Assembly: GCF_000017805.1 (NCBI RefSeq)
Contig: NC_009767.1
Location: 2,046,001-2,110,000 of the forward strand
Reading direction: 5' to 3'
Length of the DNA stretch: 64,000 nucleotides
From: Roseiflexus castenholzii DSM 13941
GTDB taxonomy: Bacteria; Chloroflexota; Chloroflexia; Chloroflexales; Roseiflexaceae
Shown: one piece after another, positions 35,092 through 43,443 of the stretch
Layout of the letters: each line of letters starts with the position of its first letter
Position numbering within the stretch: position 1 is the stretch's first letter
Notes under the pieces: model-generated
Databases searched by the model: none
What the model was told of the DNA's origin: nothing
Seen by the model: only the letters and a program-made list of their open reading frames with translations
Translations under genes and position numbers: made by a program

Positions 35092-35208
35092 CTATACCTC
35101 GCTCAATTCTCCTTGATAGACCAACTCCCACCCATAATAGACCGGCAGGTGCAACTTCATCCGCCGATAGTCGGCGATGCCGTAGGGAATCCGTTTGACC
35201 TGGTGCAT
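35092..35208 (-). CDS. Short leader gene of the helicase-methylase operon (38 aa)
   Basis: ATG 35,206-35,208 follows a perfect GAGGAGGA and the TAG lies 3 bp before the helicase ATG. The product starts VKRIPYGIADYRRMK, the typical N-terminus of AAA-ATPase-like PD-(D/E)XK proteins (KIPYGIADFxxIR), then ends LHLPVYYGWELVYQGELSEV. It may be the remnant of such a gene or a short coupling peptide that sets translation of the helicase. Confidence 0.55.
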   Translation of the reverse strand: MHQVKRIPYGIADYRRMKLHLPVYYGWELVYQGELSEV

Positions 35209-35229
35209 AATTTCCTCCTCAACGAGCAG

Positions 35230-35285
35230 CTCACGTTTCACGCCTCACGTTTCACACCTCACGTTTCACGCCTCACGTTTCACGC
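35230..35285. repeat. 14-bp tandem repeat x4
   Basis: Four units of CTCACGTTTCACGC, one with a single change, directly upstream of the leader gene's ribosome site. It lies where the operon promoter should be. Confidence 0.8.
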
Positions 35286-35492
35286 CTCCCTTGTATATTG
35301 CACCTGCTTCCAATGCAACGTGCAAAAGTGTGGTTTTGGTTCTGGCTTGTCATCATCCCACTCATACACAACGGCCGCGTTGGAGGCCACGTTCTCCAGA
35401 AACGACCGCCGCAGCGCCTCGTCCGGTATTCTGTCGGCGCGCTCCCGCAAACCCCGATAGGCCCTCTCCAGCAACGCTCCGGCCTCGGGGCG
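35280..35492 (-). pseudogene. Remnant of a TPR-protein C-terminus fused after AbiEii
   Basis: In the same frame as the AbiEii gene but after its TAA: LLERAYRGLRERADRIPDEALRRSFLENVASNAAV, which is the standard C-terminal block of TPR/CHAT-type proteins. The residues just before the TAA (FGVYLTCYRVLRAQ) belong to the same block. A TPR gene end was therefore joined to the AbiEii gene and then interrupted by one stop codon. Confidence 0.6.
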
Positions 35493-36197
35493 TTACTGGG
35501 CCCGCAGCACGCGGTAGCAGGTGAGGTACACGCCGAACGGGTCGAGCGTGCCGTCCAGCGAGCCGCGCTCCAGGTCGCGCAGGATTTCGTCCACGTGGGA
35601 CTGCGCCCAGGCGGGATCGCTGAGATACCACAGCAGGTCATACAGGTCACGCCCCTTGAGAAAGGGCCGCTGCAGGATGGCATGGATCTTGCCCGCCAGC
35701 AGCGAGGCCCGGTCGTGGTGCTGCAAGCGCAGGGGAATGTGTCGGCGAATGAGGGTGGTCTCCAGTCCGGCGCCGGTCGGCGGGGCCGTGTCCACCTCGA
35801 TCTTGACCGCCAGGACCTCGCCCCGCTGCGGCGACAGTCCCAGTTCGTAAAGCAGGCCGGGGAAGCGCACAAAGGCGCTATGCACCGTTTTGCGATCGTT
35901 GACTTTGAACTCGACGGCATAGCCTTCGACGGCCAATGCGCTCTGCACGGACCGCAAATAGGCGCGCAAATCGTAGTGCTCTCGCTCCTGCTCCAGGGCA
36001 AAATCCAGGTCTTCGGAATAGCGGGCGCTGGCGTAGAGAAAACGCAGGGCGGTGCCGCCGTGAAAGGCCAGCGGAATCATCGCGCCCGCGCGCTGCAGCG
36101 CTCCCAGGATGCACGCCTGGAGATACTCACGGGCGCGGTTGCGCCCTTCCGACAAGGTAGGCGCCGCGCGCACCAGTTCGGCCAGATAGTCTTTCAC
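35493..36197 (-). CDS. AbiEii-type nucleotidyltransferase toxin, chimeric C-terminus
   Basis: 234 aa. The AbiEii core is clear: IPLAFHGGTALRFLY, RYSEDLDFALE (two-Asp metal site), AVKIEVDT and RPFLKGRDLYDLLWYL. AbiEii is a GTP-dependent nucleotidyltransferase toxin that blocks growth during phage infection. Start is GTG 36,197, overlapping the TGA of the antitoxin gene (GTGA). After residue about 205 the sequence stops looking like AbiEii and becomes a TPR-protein end, so the normal C-terminal part has been replaced. Confidence 0.8.
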   Translation of the reverse strand: MKDYLAELVRAAPTLSEGRNRAREYLQACILGALQRAGAMIPLAFHGGTALRFLYASARYSEDLDFALEQEREHYDLRAYLRSVQSALAVEGYAVEFKVNDRKTVHSAFVRFPGLLYELGLSPQRGEVLAVKIEVDTAPPTGAGLETTLIRRHIPLRLQHHDRASLLAGKIHAILQRPFLKGRDLYDLLWYLSDPAWAQSHVDEILRDLERGSLDGTLDPFGVYLTCYRVLRAQ

Positions 36198-36835
36198 AGC
36201 CTTTCGTACTCCTCCACGTCAGCGCGCGCCAGCTCGTCCAGCACGGCAGCCGCCCGCTTCAGCTTGGGACGGTCCAATGTCTCCGCCCAGCGCCACACCT
36301 CGGCGAGGTCCAGGCTTTCCAGGTTCTGCAGGCGCAGCTCGCGCAGATAGGCGGCCGAGTCGGCGCCGGGGTAAAGGTAGATCAGGTCGAGCAGAGCTTT
36401 GGCGGGTGTGGCTACAAAGGCCCGCTGCCCGCCGCCGAGGTCCAGCAACCGATAGCCGCGCAGCAAAGCCGGCTGCAGGTGATGAAAAGCAAAGACGCCC
36501 AGCGGCGTCTCCCACTGCCCCGGCCGCGCGGCAGTCACACTGACGGTCACCGGCACGTGCTCCGGGATCAGCCCGTAATGCGCCAGCGCCGACTGGCAAC
36601 TGACATACGAGCCGCGCACCATGCGGTTGGCCACGAGGAACGGATGCGGCTTGACCTTCTGGTAGGGCGGGGCCAGGGCGTAGAGTCCGCGGCGCACCTG
36701 GTACAGAGAGCCTGCTTTGACCCAGCGCGAGAGCTGCCGGCGCACATCGGCCGGGTCCGTCGGCCCGGCCAGCAGCAGTCCGGTCTCAAAGACCGGTTCA
36801 TCGCCCACGATCCGCAACAGCTCATCGAATTTCAT
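36194..36835 (-). CDS. AbiEi-type antitoxin / transcriptional autorepressor
   Basis: 213 aa. N-terminal winged helix (VRRQLSRWVKAGSLYQVRRGLYALAPP) followed by the AbiEi_3/4-type C-terminal domain (GSYVSCQSALAHYGLIPE, TVSVTAARPG, ATPAKALLDLIYLYP). In AbiE systems this protein represses the pair and neutralises AbiEii. The gene order (antitoxin first) and overlapping stop/start are standard. Confidence 0.85.
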   Translation of the reverse strand: MKFDELLRIVGDEPVFETGLLLAGPTDPADVRRQLSRWVKAGSLYQVRRGLYALAPPYQKVKPHPFLVANRMVRGSYVSCQSALAHYGLIPEHVPVTVSVTAARPGQWETPLGVFAFHHLQPALLRGYRLLDLGGGQRAFVATPAKALLDLIYLYPGADSAAYLRELRLQNLESLDLAEVWRWAETLDRPKLKRAAAVLDELARADVEEYERL

Positions 36836-37442
36836 ACCGATAAAATACCATAGATGGCAAATTATTGCAATGTAGCCAGGTCATCATCGGGGCATTGCAC
36901 CGCCGTGTACGCCGCCGGTGATGCAGGTCAACTGCTTGCAGTTGACCTGCATCACGATGGACAGTCGCCCCGTCGCCGATGGCCAGGCCCGACGCCTGGT
37001 CAATCTGGATGTTGTACTTGCCCTGCTGCACCGTGTTCCGGTCGCCGGTGACAATCACGCTGCCCGTCACGTCCCCGCCAATCGCCACGGCGTGCTCGCC
37101 GCCGGCGATGACAGTCACGCCAGCGGCCTGGGCCTCGCCCCACAGGCGGGCGATCTCCTGTTGCAGGTCTCGATCCTCCTCCAGCGCGCGGGCGATCTCG
37201 GCCGCCAGTCCCTGCTGAATGGCGGGATTCTCCGGCAGGGCCGCAGCGGCTTCGGCGGCCTTGTGCATCCGCTCGTTGGGGGCCAGTTTACCCCACAGCG
37301 CCTTGGCCTGTTCCCACGCCTCGCCGCCAAACTTTTTCCCCGCTTCCTTGTCCGCTTCCTCACCCGCCTTGAGCAGGTAGGGGAGAAGGGGAAGCAGGAA
37401 CGCTCCAATCTTTTGCGCCAGTTCTACCACGTTGGGATCCAT
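36822..37442 (-). CDS. Adaptor-like protein with shared GDGA module
   Basis: 206 aa. Residues 1-110 are helical and charged (LLPLLPYLLKAGEEADKEAGKKF...). They lead to VAIGGDVTGSVIVTGDRNTVQQ and QIDQASGLAIGDGATVHR, matching the end of the caspase-like protein almost residue for residue; the DNA is about 95% identical over 136 bp. After HR the caspase stops within two codons, but here a 38-bp palindrome adds a Cys/Arg/His-rich tail of about 45 residues of unlikely function. The shared module also occurs in shorter form in the NACHT protein, so it may be the glue between sensor and effectors. The gene overlaps the start of AbiEi by 14 bp. Confidence 0.65.
   Translation of the reverse strand: MDPNVVELAQKIGAFLLPLLPYLLKAGEEADKEAGKKFGGEAWEQAKALWGKLAPNERMHKAAEAAAALPENPAIQQGLAAEIARALEEDRDLQQEIARLWGEAQAAGVTVIAGGEHAVAIGGDVTGSVIVTGDRNTVQQGKYNIQIDQASGLAIGDGATVHRDAGQLQAVDLHHRRRTRRCNAPMMTWLHCNNLPSMVFYRYEIR
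36918..36955. repeat. 38-bp perfect palindrome in the adaptor gene
   Basis: 18-bp arms GTGATGCAGGTCAACTGC around a central TT. It lies exactly where the caspase gene's homologous sequence reaches its stop, and it removes that stop from the adaptor frame. Confidence 0.75.
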
Positions 37443-37531
37443 CGTTGACCTCCGTCAAGGTGCCGGGCATGCAAGCCCCACCGGCCTGTTCAAAGCGATA
37501 ATTCCCCATCCCGGTATAACATTGCACACCC

Positions 37532-38600
37532 GTGTCTGTACCATACGCAGTGGGTGCATTGGCGCATGCCATGGGATTGCTCAAGGGCGTGCGCCGTAGC
37601 TCAGGCGACCGTGATGGCGCCTCCCCAGCAGGCTGCCGCCCACCCGCCCAACGCTGGAACCCGCGTCCGCTCCTGCTGCGCACCCGCCACCGCCCAATGG
37701 CATGCGCGGTTCGATGGTTCGTGCGCGGCACGCCTGCCTGTCTCAGCAACAGCGTGTCCCTTCCCCGGTGCTCTGCCAGCCGCACCACTCCCATCCGAAC
37801 CCGATGCCCCGCCTCCAGCGGACCTTTCCTCTGCCCCAGCGGACGGATGCGCTCCCCGCTCCGCTCCCGGCGAGGCCCGCCATCCGGCGGCGGCTCACGC
37901 ACGATCCGCCTCACCGCCTCCATCGCTCCCGGATGCCCTTCCCCCGGCGCCTGCGCCGGCCCTGCCCACGCACGCCCCACCCATCGCAGCCGATGAACGT
38001 CGCACCCCTGGCGCTCGAACGCACGCCGCTGCGCGCTCCCCGTGACGATCGCCACGTCATCGGCGACCAGCCCGCGCGTCGTCCCATCGCCTTCACGCGC
38101 AGCCCCGGCTCCGCTCTCTCTGCCAACGGCAACGACGGCCCGCTCCCCAGAGCCACCGCCCCCATCCCGTCCCCCCACCCGCCCCCGACGCTTGCTGACG
38201 TGCCGGCGCCCCCGCTCTGCGAGCGCCGGCACGTCCCGCCACGCCGTCATCTGGCACAACCCGCTGCCGAACGGCCGCATCATCCACGCCACCGAGCGCA
38301 CACTCCATCCAAGCGCCCACGCGATGGTCGCCACGTGCGGAAGCCGCAGGCGCGGATCGGCCCGCGCCACCCCCGCCGGATCGCGCCGGAATGTGCGCCC
38401 GCAGGCGGCGCATCGGGAGCAGTGCATTGCCACGCGCAGCGCTTGCGTGTTCCGGGTCGGTGGGTGGCTCGTGCCCCATTGCTGGCGGATCGTGGTCGCA
38501 TAGGAAGGGCGGGCCGATGGGCGTCCCGCTGGCGCCGATTGGACTTCGGGGAGGGGCAGTGTGACAATGGCTATGGAGAGAGCCTTGTTTGCTGCTGAGG
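37532..38600 (-). pseudogene. Transposase of IS copy B, state uncertain
   Basis: Same C-terminal frame as in copy A. Upstream of CAACGRTF the frame differs: it runs ATTIRQQWGTSHPP...NTQALRVAMHCSRC, so a second Cys pair is possible here, making copy B the better candidate for an intact zinc ribbon. No stop occurs within the element and the frame runs on to 37,360. The IS family is not assigned. Confidence 0.45.
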
Positions 38601-38669
38601 ATATTCCTATCCTGCGAGGACTCTGTCCGGTTCTTATCCTCTCCCGCCAACCGCCTGGGTTGCAGACAC
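37532..38669 (-). mobile_element. Insertion sequence, copy B
   Basis: 1138 bp, same orientation and same GTGTCTG/CAGACAC ends as copy A. It forms the right boundary of the composite transposon. The two extra bases relative to copy A are in a short divergent patch (about 38,417-38,460). Confidence 0.8.
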
Positions 38670-38677
38670 CACGCGCG
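38670..38677. repeat. Target-site duplication, right copy
   Basis: CACGCGCG directly after the CAGACAC end of IS copy B, identical to the 8 bases before IS copy A. Confidence 0.8.
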
Positions 38678-38729
38678 CTCAGCACGCGGACTGACGCTCT
38701 GACCGCTCCGCAATGCGCGGGATGCCCCA

Positions 38730-39539
38730 TCACACCGGGAGATGCTGATAAGCGGCGATCCGCTCCGGGCGATACACGCCGCGGTCGGTGACGATGGCGC
38801 TGACGAGCGGCGCCGGGAGGCGCGCGCCTGGCGCCGCAGCGGTGGTTGGTCCGTCGGGCGCCAGCGCGTAAACCGGCATTCCCCTCCGGCGCGCGGCAGC
38901 GACGGCATCAATCGCTGAGGGATGCATCCCGACGATGGCGCCGTCCATCAAAGCGCATCCCCCGGCGACCACACAGACGGTCGCTTCGTGTGGACAGTCC
39001 GCATCAGCGATCTTCAGCGTCGTCCCCTCGCCAGCAGCGATGTGCAGCATCCAGCGCAGCGCCGCGCCATCGCCGAGGATCAGCAGGCAATCGTGCTCGT
39101 CGAGCAACGCCGCAGCGCGCCGTCCGCACCGTTCTGCCGCGCGGTCGAGGCGCGCAATGGCGTCGGTTGTGAAGGTCGCCAGTGCCTGTATCGCATCGTT
39201 GCCGGTCAACAGGGCGCTGTCGGCGATGGCGAGCGCCTGATCGAAGACCGCCGCGTGCTGTGGAGGGACGACGCTCCGCAACGTCTCAGCCGCCTGTATC
39301 ACCGCGCCGCGCACGGCGTCCGACGGGTATCCGCGCCGCGCGTGGAGCGTGAGCAGCAGCGCATGCAGTCCTAACCCGACGATATCGGCATCGAACCCGC
39401 GCGTCAATCCGGCAATCGCAGTGATCGCATCGGGGATGCTGGCGATCACGCGCGTTTCACCATCTGGCGATCTCCAGATCGCGCGCTTGTGTGCATCGTC
39501 GTTGTGCAGGCGTTCGGTTGCGGAGCGCGGCAACGGCAT
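38730..39539 (-). CDS. IF-2B/eIF-2B-alpha-like domain protein
   Basis: About 269 aa from ATG 39,539; another in-frame ATG lies at 39,593. The fold is suggested by DAVRGAVIQAAETL in the helical part and LILGDGAALRWML, CALMDGAIVGMHPSAID and RRGMPVYALAP in the Rossmann-like part. These are the order and spacing seen in IF-2B / methylthioribose-phosphate isomerase relatives. Similarity is weak and the catalytic Cys/Asp of the isomerases are not obvious. Its start lies inside a duplicated 35-bp repeat, so the true N-terminus is uncertain. It is now separated from rpoB by the transposon. Confidence 0.5.
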   Translation of the reverse strand: MPLPRSATERLHNDDAHKRAIWRSPDGETRVIASIPDAITAIAGLTRGFDADIVGLGLHALLLTLHARRGYPSDAVRGAVIQAAETLRSVVPPQHAAVFDQALAIADSALLTGNDAIQALATFTTDAIARLDRAAERCGRRAAALLDEHDCLLILGDGAALRWMLHIAAGEGTTLKIADADCPHEATVCVVAGGCALMDGAIVGMHPSAIDAVAAARRRGMPVYALAPDGPTTAAAPGARLPAPLVSAIVTDRGVYRPERIAAYQHLPV

Positions 39540-39638
39540 AGAAGGCTGTGTCTTTGCGCCTTTGTGTTCTGGCGCTCGATCTCGGCTCATCAACCGCGTA
39601 CAGCGGCATAGAAGGCTGTGTCTTTGCGCCTTTGTGTT
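39534..39638. repeat. Duplicated 35-bp repeat
   Basis: CGGCATAGAAGGCTGTGTCT plus 15 further bases, ending in GCCTTTGTGTT, at 39,534-39,568 and again at 39,604-39,638, exactly 70 bp apart. Confidence 0.85.
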
Positions 39639-39662
39639 GGCGTGTCAGACGGTTGTGCCGGA

Positions 39663-40022
39663 TCAGGCATCTCGCGCTGCGCGCTGTTCGAGCCACAGGT
39701 AACCACCAGCCGCCGCGAGCGCCGCCGTAACGAATGCCAGGATCAATCCAATACGCATGTGCATCTCTGCGCTCTGCTCGGCGCGTAACCGCGCCGCGTG
39801 CAGGTCGGCAGTCGGCAATCCTTCGATGCCGTTGCGCAACGCCGCCGTCGCTGAACGGAGCAATTCCTGGTGTTCGATGAAGAGCAACGCACCGGAAATG
39901 CCACGCGCCACGATGAAGACGATCAGCCCGGCCGCAAGCGCGAACAGCAGACTCAGCGCCACACGGCGCAGCCATGCAAGCAGTGCAGTGACCTGTGGTT
40001 CAGTCCTTGTCTGCTGCGCCAT
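39663..40022 (-). CDS. Small two-helix membrane protein, function unknown
   Basis: 119 aa. Two hydrophobic helices (about 19-45, LSLLFALAAGLIVFIVARGI, and 90-108, IGLILAFVTAALAAAGGYLW) flank a polar loop with two leucine-rich segments. ATG 40,022 overlaps the end of the Nudix gene by 23 bp, so the two are co-transcribed. No family recognised. Confidence 0.6.
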   Translation of the reverse strand: MAQQTRTEPQVTALLAWLRRVALSLLFALAAGLIVFIVARGISGALLFIEHQELLRSATAALRNGIEGLPTADLHAARLRAEQSAEMHMRIGLILAFVTAALAAAGGYLWLEQRAARDA

Positions 40023-40590
40023 GGGTCAAGACCTCATACACCACACGGTGGATGATGGCGCGAAAGCGACCCCAATCGCGCCAGTTTCCGCCGATCTCGT
40101 CATCGAACCGATCCGGCGCCGCTTCCAGCGTTGCGGCAAGCGCCGGCAACTCATGCGCGTCGATGTCGCGAAATGCGCCGATTCGCTCGTGTGGGTCGCG
40201 CGAACCGAGTTTGCCGCCACACTCATCGAGCAGAAAGGCAAAGGTTGCGAATGCATAGGGGGGATACTCGACCACTGCCAGAAAACGCCGGATCACGGTA
40301 TGCAGTCCGGTTTCCTCTGCGACCTCCCGGTGTAACGCGGCCTCAATCGTCTCGCCATGCTCCACGCCACCGGTCAGCAACCGAAAACATCCGGCGGGAT
40401 AGAACGTCTTGATCGCAGTGAGCAGCCGTCCGTTGCGTCGCTGGACCACCATGCACACCTCGCCGTAGCGATCGGATTGCGCGACCGGATCGAACGGATT
40501 GCCATCGATCATGGCGATGATACGCCGTGGCGCGCCATAGCGAGTCGCAAGCGCAGCGATTTCGGTTTCGATGATGGGCGCGAGCGGCAT
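40000..40590 (-). CDS. Nudix hydrolase
   Basis: 196 aa. The full Nudix box GGVEHGETIEAALHREVAEETGL fits GX5EX7REUXEEXGU. The box lies near residue 75 in a mixed beta sheet. The substrate (a nucleoside diphosphate derivative) cannot be assigned. It starts 3 bp after the AAR-like gene ends, so it is probably in the same transcript. Confidence 0.85.
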   Translation of the reverse strand: MPLAPIIETEIAALATRYGAPRRIIAMIDGNPFDPVAQSDRYGEVCMVVQRRNGRLLTAIKTFYPAGCFRLLTGGVEHGETIEAALHREVAEETGLHTVIRRFLAVVEYPPYAFATFAFLLDECGGKLGSRDPHERIGAFRDIDAHELPALAATLEAAPDRFDDEIGGNWRDWGRFRAIIHRVVYEVLTHGAADKD

Positions 40591-40593
40591 ATC

Positions 40594-42651
40594 TTACCGT
40601 GTTGCTGCAACTGGCATCCCGAGTTGACGACGTCGCTCGTCCGCCAGGCGTCGTTTTTCTGCGATCATCTCGTCGGTGATATACTCATCGAACGAACGCA
40701 GACCGGCGAGTTGCAGCCCATGTTTCTTCATCAGGCGATACATCTCCTTGACCTTCTCAATGTCGATATTCCGCCCAAGGGTGTAATCGCCGTACATATG
40801 TTCCATCGTCAACAGCGCCGTCTCGGAGAGGCAGGCATATGCCGTGCCCGGCGGCAGTCCGATGTCGAAGCCAAAATCGGGTTCACCCGGCAGCAGGATT
40901 TCACCTGACTCGATCACCAGCACATCGGGGCGGCGGGCGGCATCTTCTTTTTTGACATCGGGCGGGCGGGCCACATCGCACACAACGGCGCCGGGCTTGA
41001 GCTTATCGACATTGATCACTCGACCGCTCAACGCTGACGTGGTGGTGACGATCAGATCGCACTCCGCCAGGTACGCATCGGCGCTGGTCGCCGCCGTCAC
41101 CCGCGCGCCTGGCGTTTCCGCCTCGATCTGCTTCTTGAGCGCCAGCAGACGTTCGACACGCGGTGCAACCAGCACGACATCACCGATCGCCTGTGCCAGC
41201 AACCGGGCGCAGACCGAGCCGATTGAACCGGTTGCGCCGACGACCATTGCCTTGCCGCGCGTCAGGTCGGTCGCGCCCATCTTGATGACCGCCTGCTTGG
41301 CGGCTTCGAGCGTCGCCGCAACCGTCAGCGAGTTGCCCGATGTAATGCCGATGTCGCTCTTCTGTGCAACGGTAATGCCTGCATCACCGACCACCGACGT
41401 GAACGCGCCAAGCCCCATGATTTTCGCGCCCATCCGCTCCGCCATGCGAGCGCACTTGATCAGGCGGCGATAGGTGAACGCCGTGTCGCGGCGCATCAAC
41501 TCGCGTGGCGTCGCCCCCAGGGTGAACAACAATCCTTCGATTTCCTCACCGGTCGCCTGTGAGCGAATGCCGCGGATTTTCGAGATGTACATGGGCGGGA
41601 AATGCGCCGCCACCCGTTCGACCAGGCGTTCTGGCAGGTAGCGCGTAAAACGGAAACGCGGGTGATTGGCGATATACTTCGGCGACAGCGGATGGATGAC
41701 GAAGGCAAACCGTGGCTTCTCCGCCGTGTCGCTCAACGTCATCACCTCCGGTTCCCAATCCGCCTCATCGATGAAATTGATGATATCGCCCTCAGTTGGC
41801 GTCGGACCTGACTCAAGAATCGCCACGACAATCGCTTCGAGCACATCAGCGGCGACGAAGGGGCGGTGCGTCTTATCGGCGCTCTCCAGGCGCGGCGAGA
41901 GCGTAACGAGCGTGCGGACGCCACGCGCGCGCAGGTCCTCGATCTCTTCCGGCGACGGATCATCGGTGACAATGACTTTATTGTTCAGATCGCGCGGGGC
42001 GAAACGCCGGATGTAGGCAAAATCGCCGGCAATGACATCCGCCCAGGCGAAGTGTTTTTCGGCGCGCGCATCGTGCCCTTCGCTGCCCAGCGCCACCGGA
42101 TGCAGCACGCGGTAGGGCAGGAGCGCTGCGATTGGCAGCGTTGTTGCGGCATACATGTCGAGCTGCGGGATGGACCGCGGCAGCGGTAGAAACGGCAGTC
42201 CGCTGTGAACGACCGGATCGGCAAAGCGCAACTCTGCGTCGTACTGCGCCAGTGCCTGCGCCAGCGCATAACGGTCGATGCCGCTCGTTACCAGGATGCG
42301 GCGATAGTTGAACATACCGCGCTGCGCCTGGTTCGCCTGCTGCACGCACCACCGGTCGAGGGTCTGCTTGATCAGGTTGCCGGCGACGACCGGTGTACGG
42401 CGTGCCTCGCGCGCAATCGTGAGTGCTTCGTGGTGCGGGTAGCGCGCTGCGCCGACGTGGAACACGGGAGTCAGACCTCCCAATCCGATAGCATCCACTT
42501 TGCCGTCGAAGTCGCGCACCAGCGAGGCTGCGAGCGCCGTATCGCCATTGGCGCCAATGCGCCGCACCTCGATCTGTTGCCCCAGGACGGTTGTCACGAA
42601 CTGATAATCGCGTCGTGCGGAACCAAGACTGATGCTTACAATCCGTTTCAT
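40594..42651 (-). CDS. Two-domain dehydrogenase related to acyl-ACP reductase
   Basis: 685 aa. From about residue 325 the sequence follows the cyanobacterial long-chain acyl-ACP reductase plan: FVIHPLSPKYIANHPRFRF, IRSQATGEEIEGLLFTLG, AERMGAKIMGLGAFTSVVG, GNSLTVAATLEAAKQAV, the NADPH loop VVGATGSIGSVCARLL and a C-terminal LGRNIDIEKVKEM. The first 320 residues form a separate domain I cannot assign (start MKRIVSISLGSARRDYQF). Annotated relatives are sometimes called quinate/shikimate dehydrogenases. The likely reaction is reduction of an acyl thioester to an aldehyde, which would fit the long-chain lipids of Roseiflexus; this is inference. GGGGA precedes the ATG. Confidence 0.75.
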   Translation of the reverse strand: MKRIVSISLGSARRDYQFVTTVLGQQIEVRRIGANGDTALAASLVRDFDGKVDAIGLGGLTPVFHVGAARYPHHEALTIAREARRTPVVAGNLIKQTLDRWCVQQANQAQRGMFNYRRILVTSGIDRYALAQALAQYDAELRFADPVVHSGLPFLPLPRSIPQLDMYAATTLPIAALLPYRVLHPVALGSEGHDARAEKHFAWADVIAGDFAYIRRFAPRDLNNKVIVTDDPSPEEIEDLRARGVRTLVTLSPRLESADKTHRPFVAADVLEAIVVAILESGPTPTEGDIINFIDEADWEPEVMTLSDTAEKPRFAFVIHPLSPKYIANHPRFRFTRYLPERLVERVAAHFPPMYISKIRGIRSQATGEEIEGLLFTLGATPRELMRRDTAFTYRRLIKCARMAERMGAKIMGLGAFTSVVGDAGITVAQKSDIGITSGNSLTVAATLEAAKQAVIKMGATDLTRGKAMVVGATGSIGSVCARLLAQAIGDVVLVAPRVERLLALKKQIEAETPGARVTAATSADAYLAECDLIVTTTSALSGRVINVDKLKPGAVVCDVARPPDVKKEDAARRPDVLVIESGEILLPGEPDFGFDIGLPPGTAYACLSETALLTMEHMYGDYTLGRNIDIEKVKEMYRLMKKHGLQLAGLRSFDEYITDEMIAEKRRLADERRRQLGMPVAATR

Positions 42652-42716
42652 GCGCGTCCCCTTCGTCGCTCCTGATCATTCCGGCGTTCAGAAAAGTGGA
42701 TGGGGTGCTGTCATTC

Positions 42717-42722
42717 AGTATA
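42717..42722 (-). promoter_or_regulatory. Possible extended -10 promoter of the AAR-like gene
   Basis: TGGTATACT on the minus strand is an extended -10 (TGn-TATACT). No good -35 is seen. It lies about 66 bp upstream of the ATG. Confidence 0.35.
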
Positions 42723-42803
42723 CCACCACTTTAATGCCGGCGCTTTTTCTCGAACTCGTACACAGACGCCAGGGCGCAAAGGTTCTATGTTCGCGCACAT
42801 CTC

Positions 42804-43084
42804 ATACCAATGACCTGTGACCATCCGGCATGGTCACCCCGAGCAGCGCGAGGGGTCGTGCGCGACCCGCTCAGATTCCTCGCTGCGCTCGGAATGCCAA
42901 GTCGCTGCGCTCGGAATGCCAAGTCGCTGCGCTCGGAATGCCAAGTCGCTGCGCTCGGAATGCCAAGTCGCTGCGCTCGGAATGCCAAGTCGCTGCGCTC
43001 GGAATGCCAAGTCGCTGCGCTCGGAATGCCAAGTCGCTGCGCTCGGAATGACCAGCATGCGGCATCTTCAATCGTCATTGGTAT
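42804..43084. repeat. MITE-like element, copy 3, internally expanded
   Basis: Same 11-bp inverted ends (ATACCAATGAC, 42,804-42,814; GTCATTGGTAT, 43,074-43,084) as the two copies near rpoC, but 281 bp long. The extra length is a tandem array of a 22-bp unit (CGCTGCGCTCGGAATG plus CCAAGT), eight units from 42,881 to about 43,050. No spacers and no gene. Confidence 0.85.
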
Positions 43085-43107
43085 CACTGTGCTCGCGTGT
43101 GCCAGGC

Positions 43108-43350
43108 GCCAGCGCGGGTGGGGTTGGCTGCCCCTGTCGAAGCCACCGCCGGGCACAGGCATGCGCACCGCGCGCATCCGCATGAATCCGCGGCAATCCG
43201 TTCATATCCGTGTGCATCCGTGTGCCCGACGCCAGCGCGGGTGGGGTTGGCTGTCCCTGTCGAAGCCACCGCCGGGCACAGGCATGCGCACCGCGCGCAT
43301 CCGCATGAATCCGCGGCAATCCGTTCATATCCGTGTGCATCCGTGTGCCA
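43108..43350. repeat. 123-bp tandem duplication
   Basis: GCCAGCGCGGGTGGGGTTGG begins at 43,108 and again at 43,231, with near-identical sequence over the whole 123 bp. Both end in stretches like CATCCGTGTGC; a further partial copy of that stretch lies at 43,385-43,411. No gene is seen between 42,652 and 43,443. Confidence 0.85.
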
Positions 43351-43443
43351 TCAGGAACAATTGGCAGCGATGAATCTTCCGTTACGTTCATATTCGTGTG
43401 CATCCGTGTGCCATCAGAGCCGGTTTCGAGTCTGGTGATCGCA

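Noticed and set aside
42881..43050. CRISPR-like array
   Set aside because: The 22-bp units are directly adjacent with no variable spacers, and no cas genes are in the window.
42810..43403. Several overlapping frames on both strands with repeated LRSE and HSERS-type peptides
   Set aside because: They are translations of the 22-bp satellite and the 123-bp duplication in different frames; none has a gene-like start.
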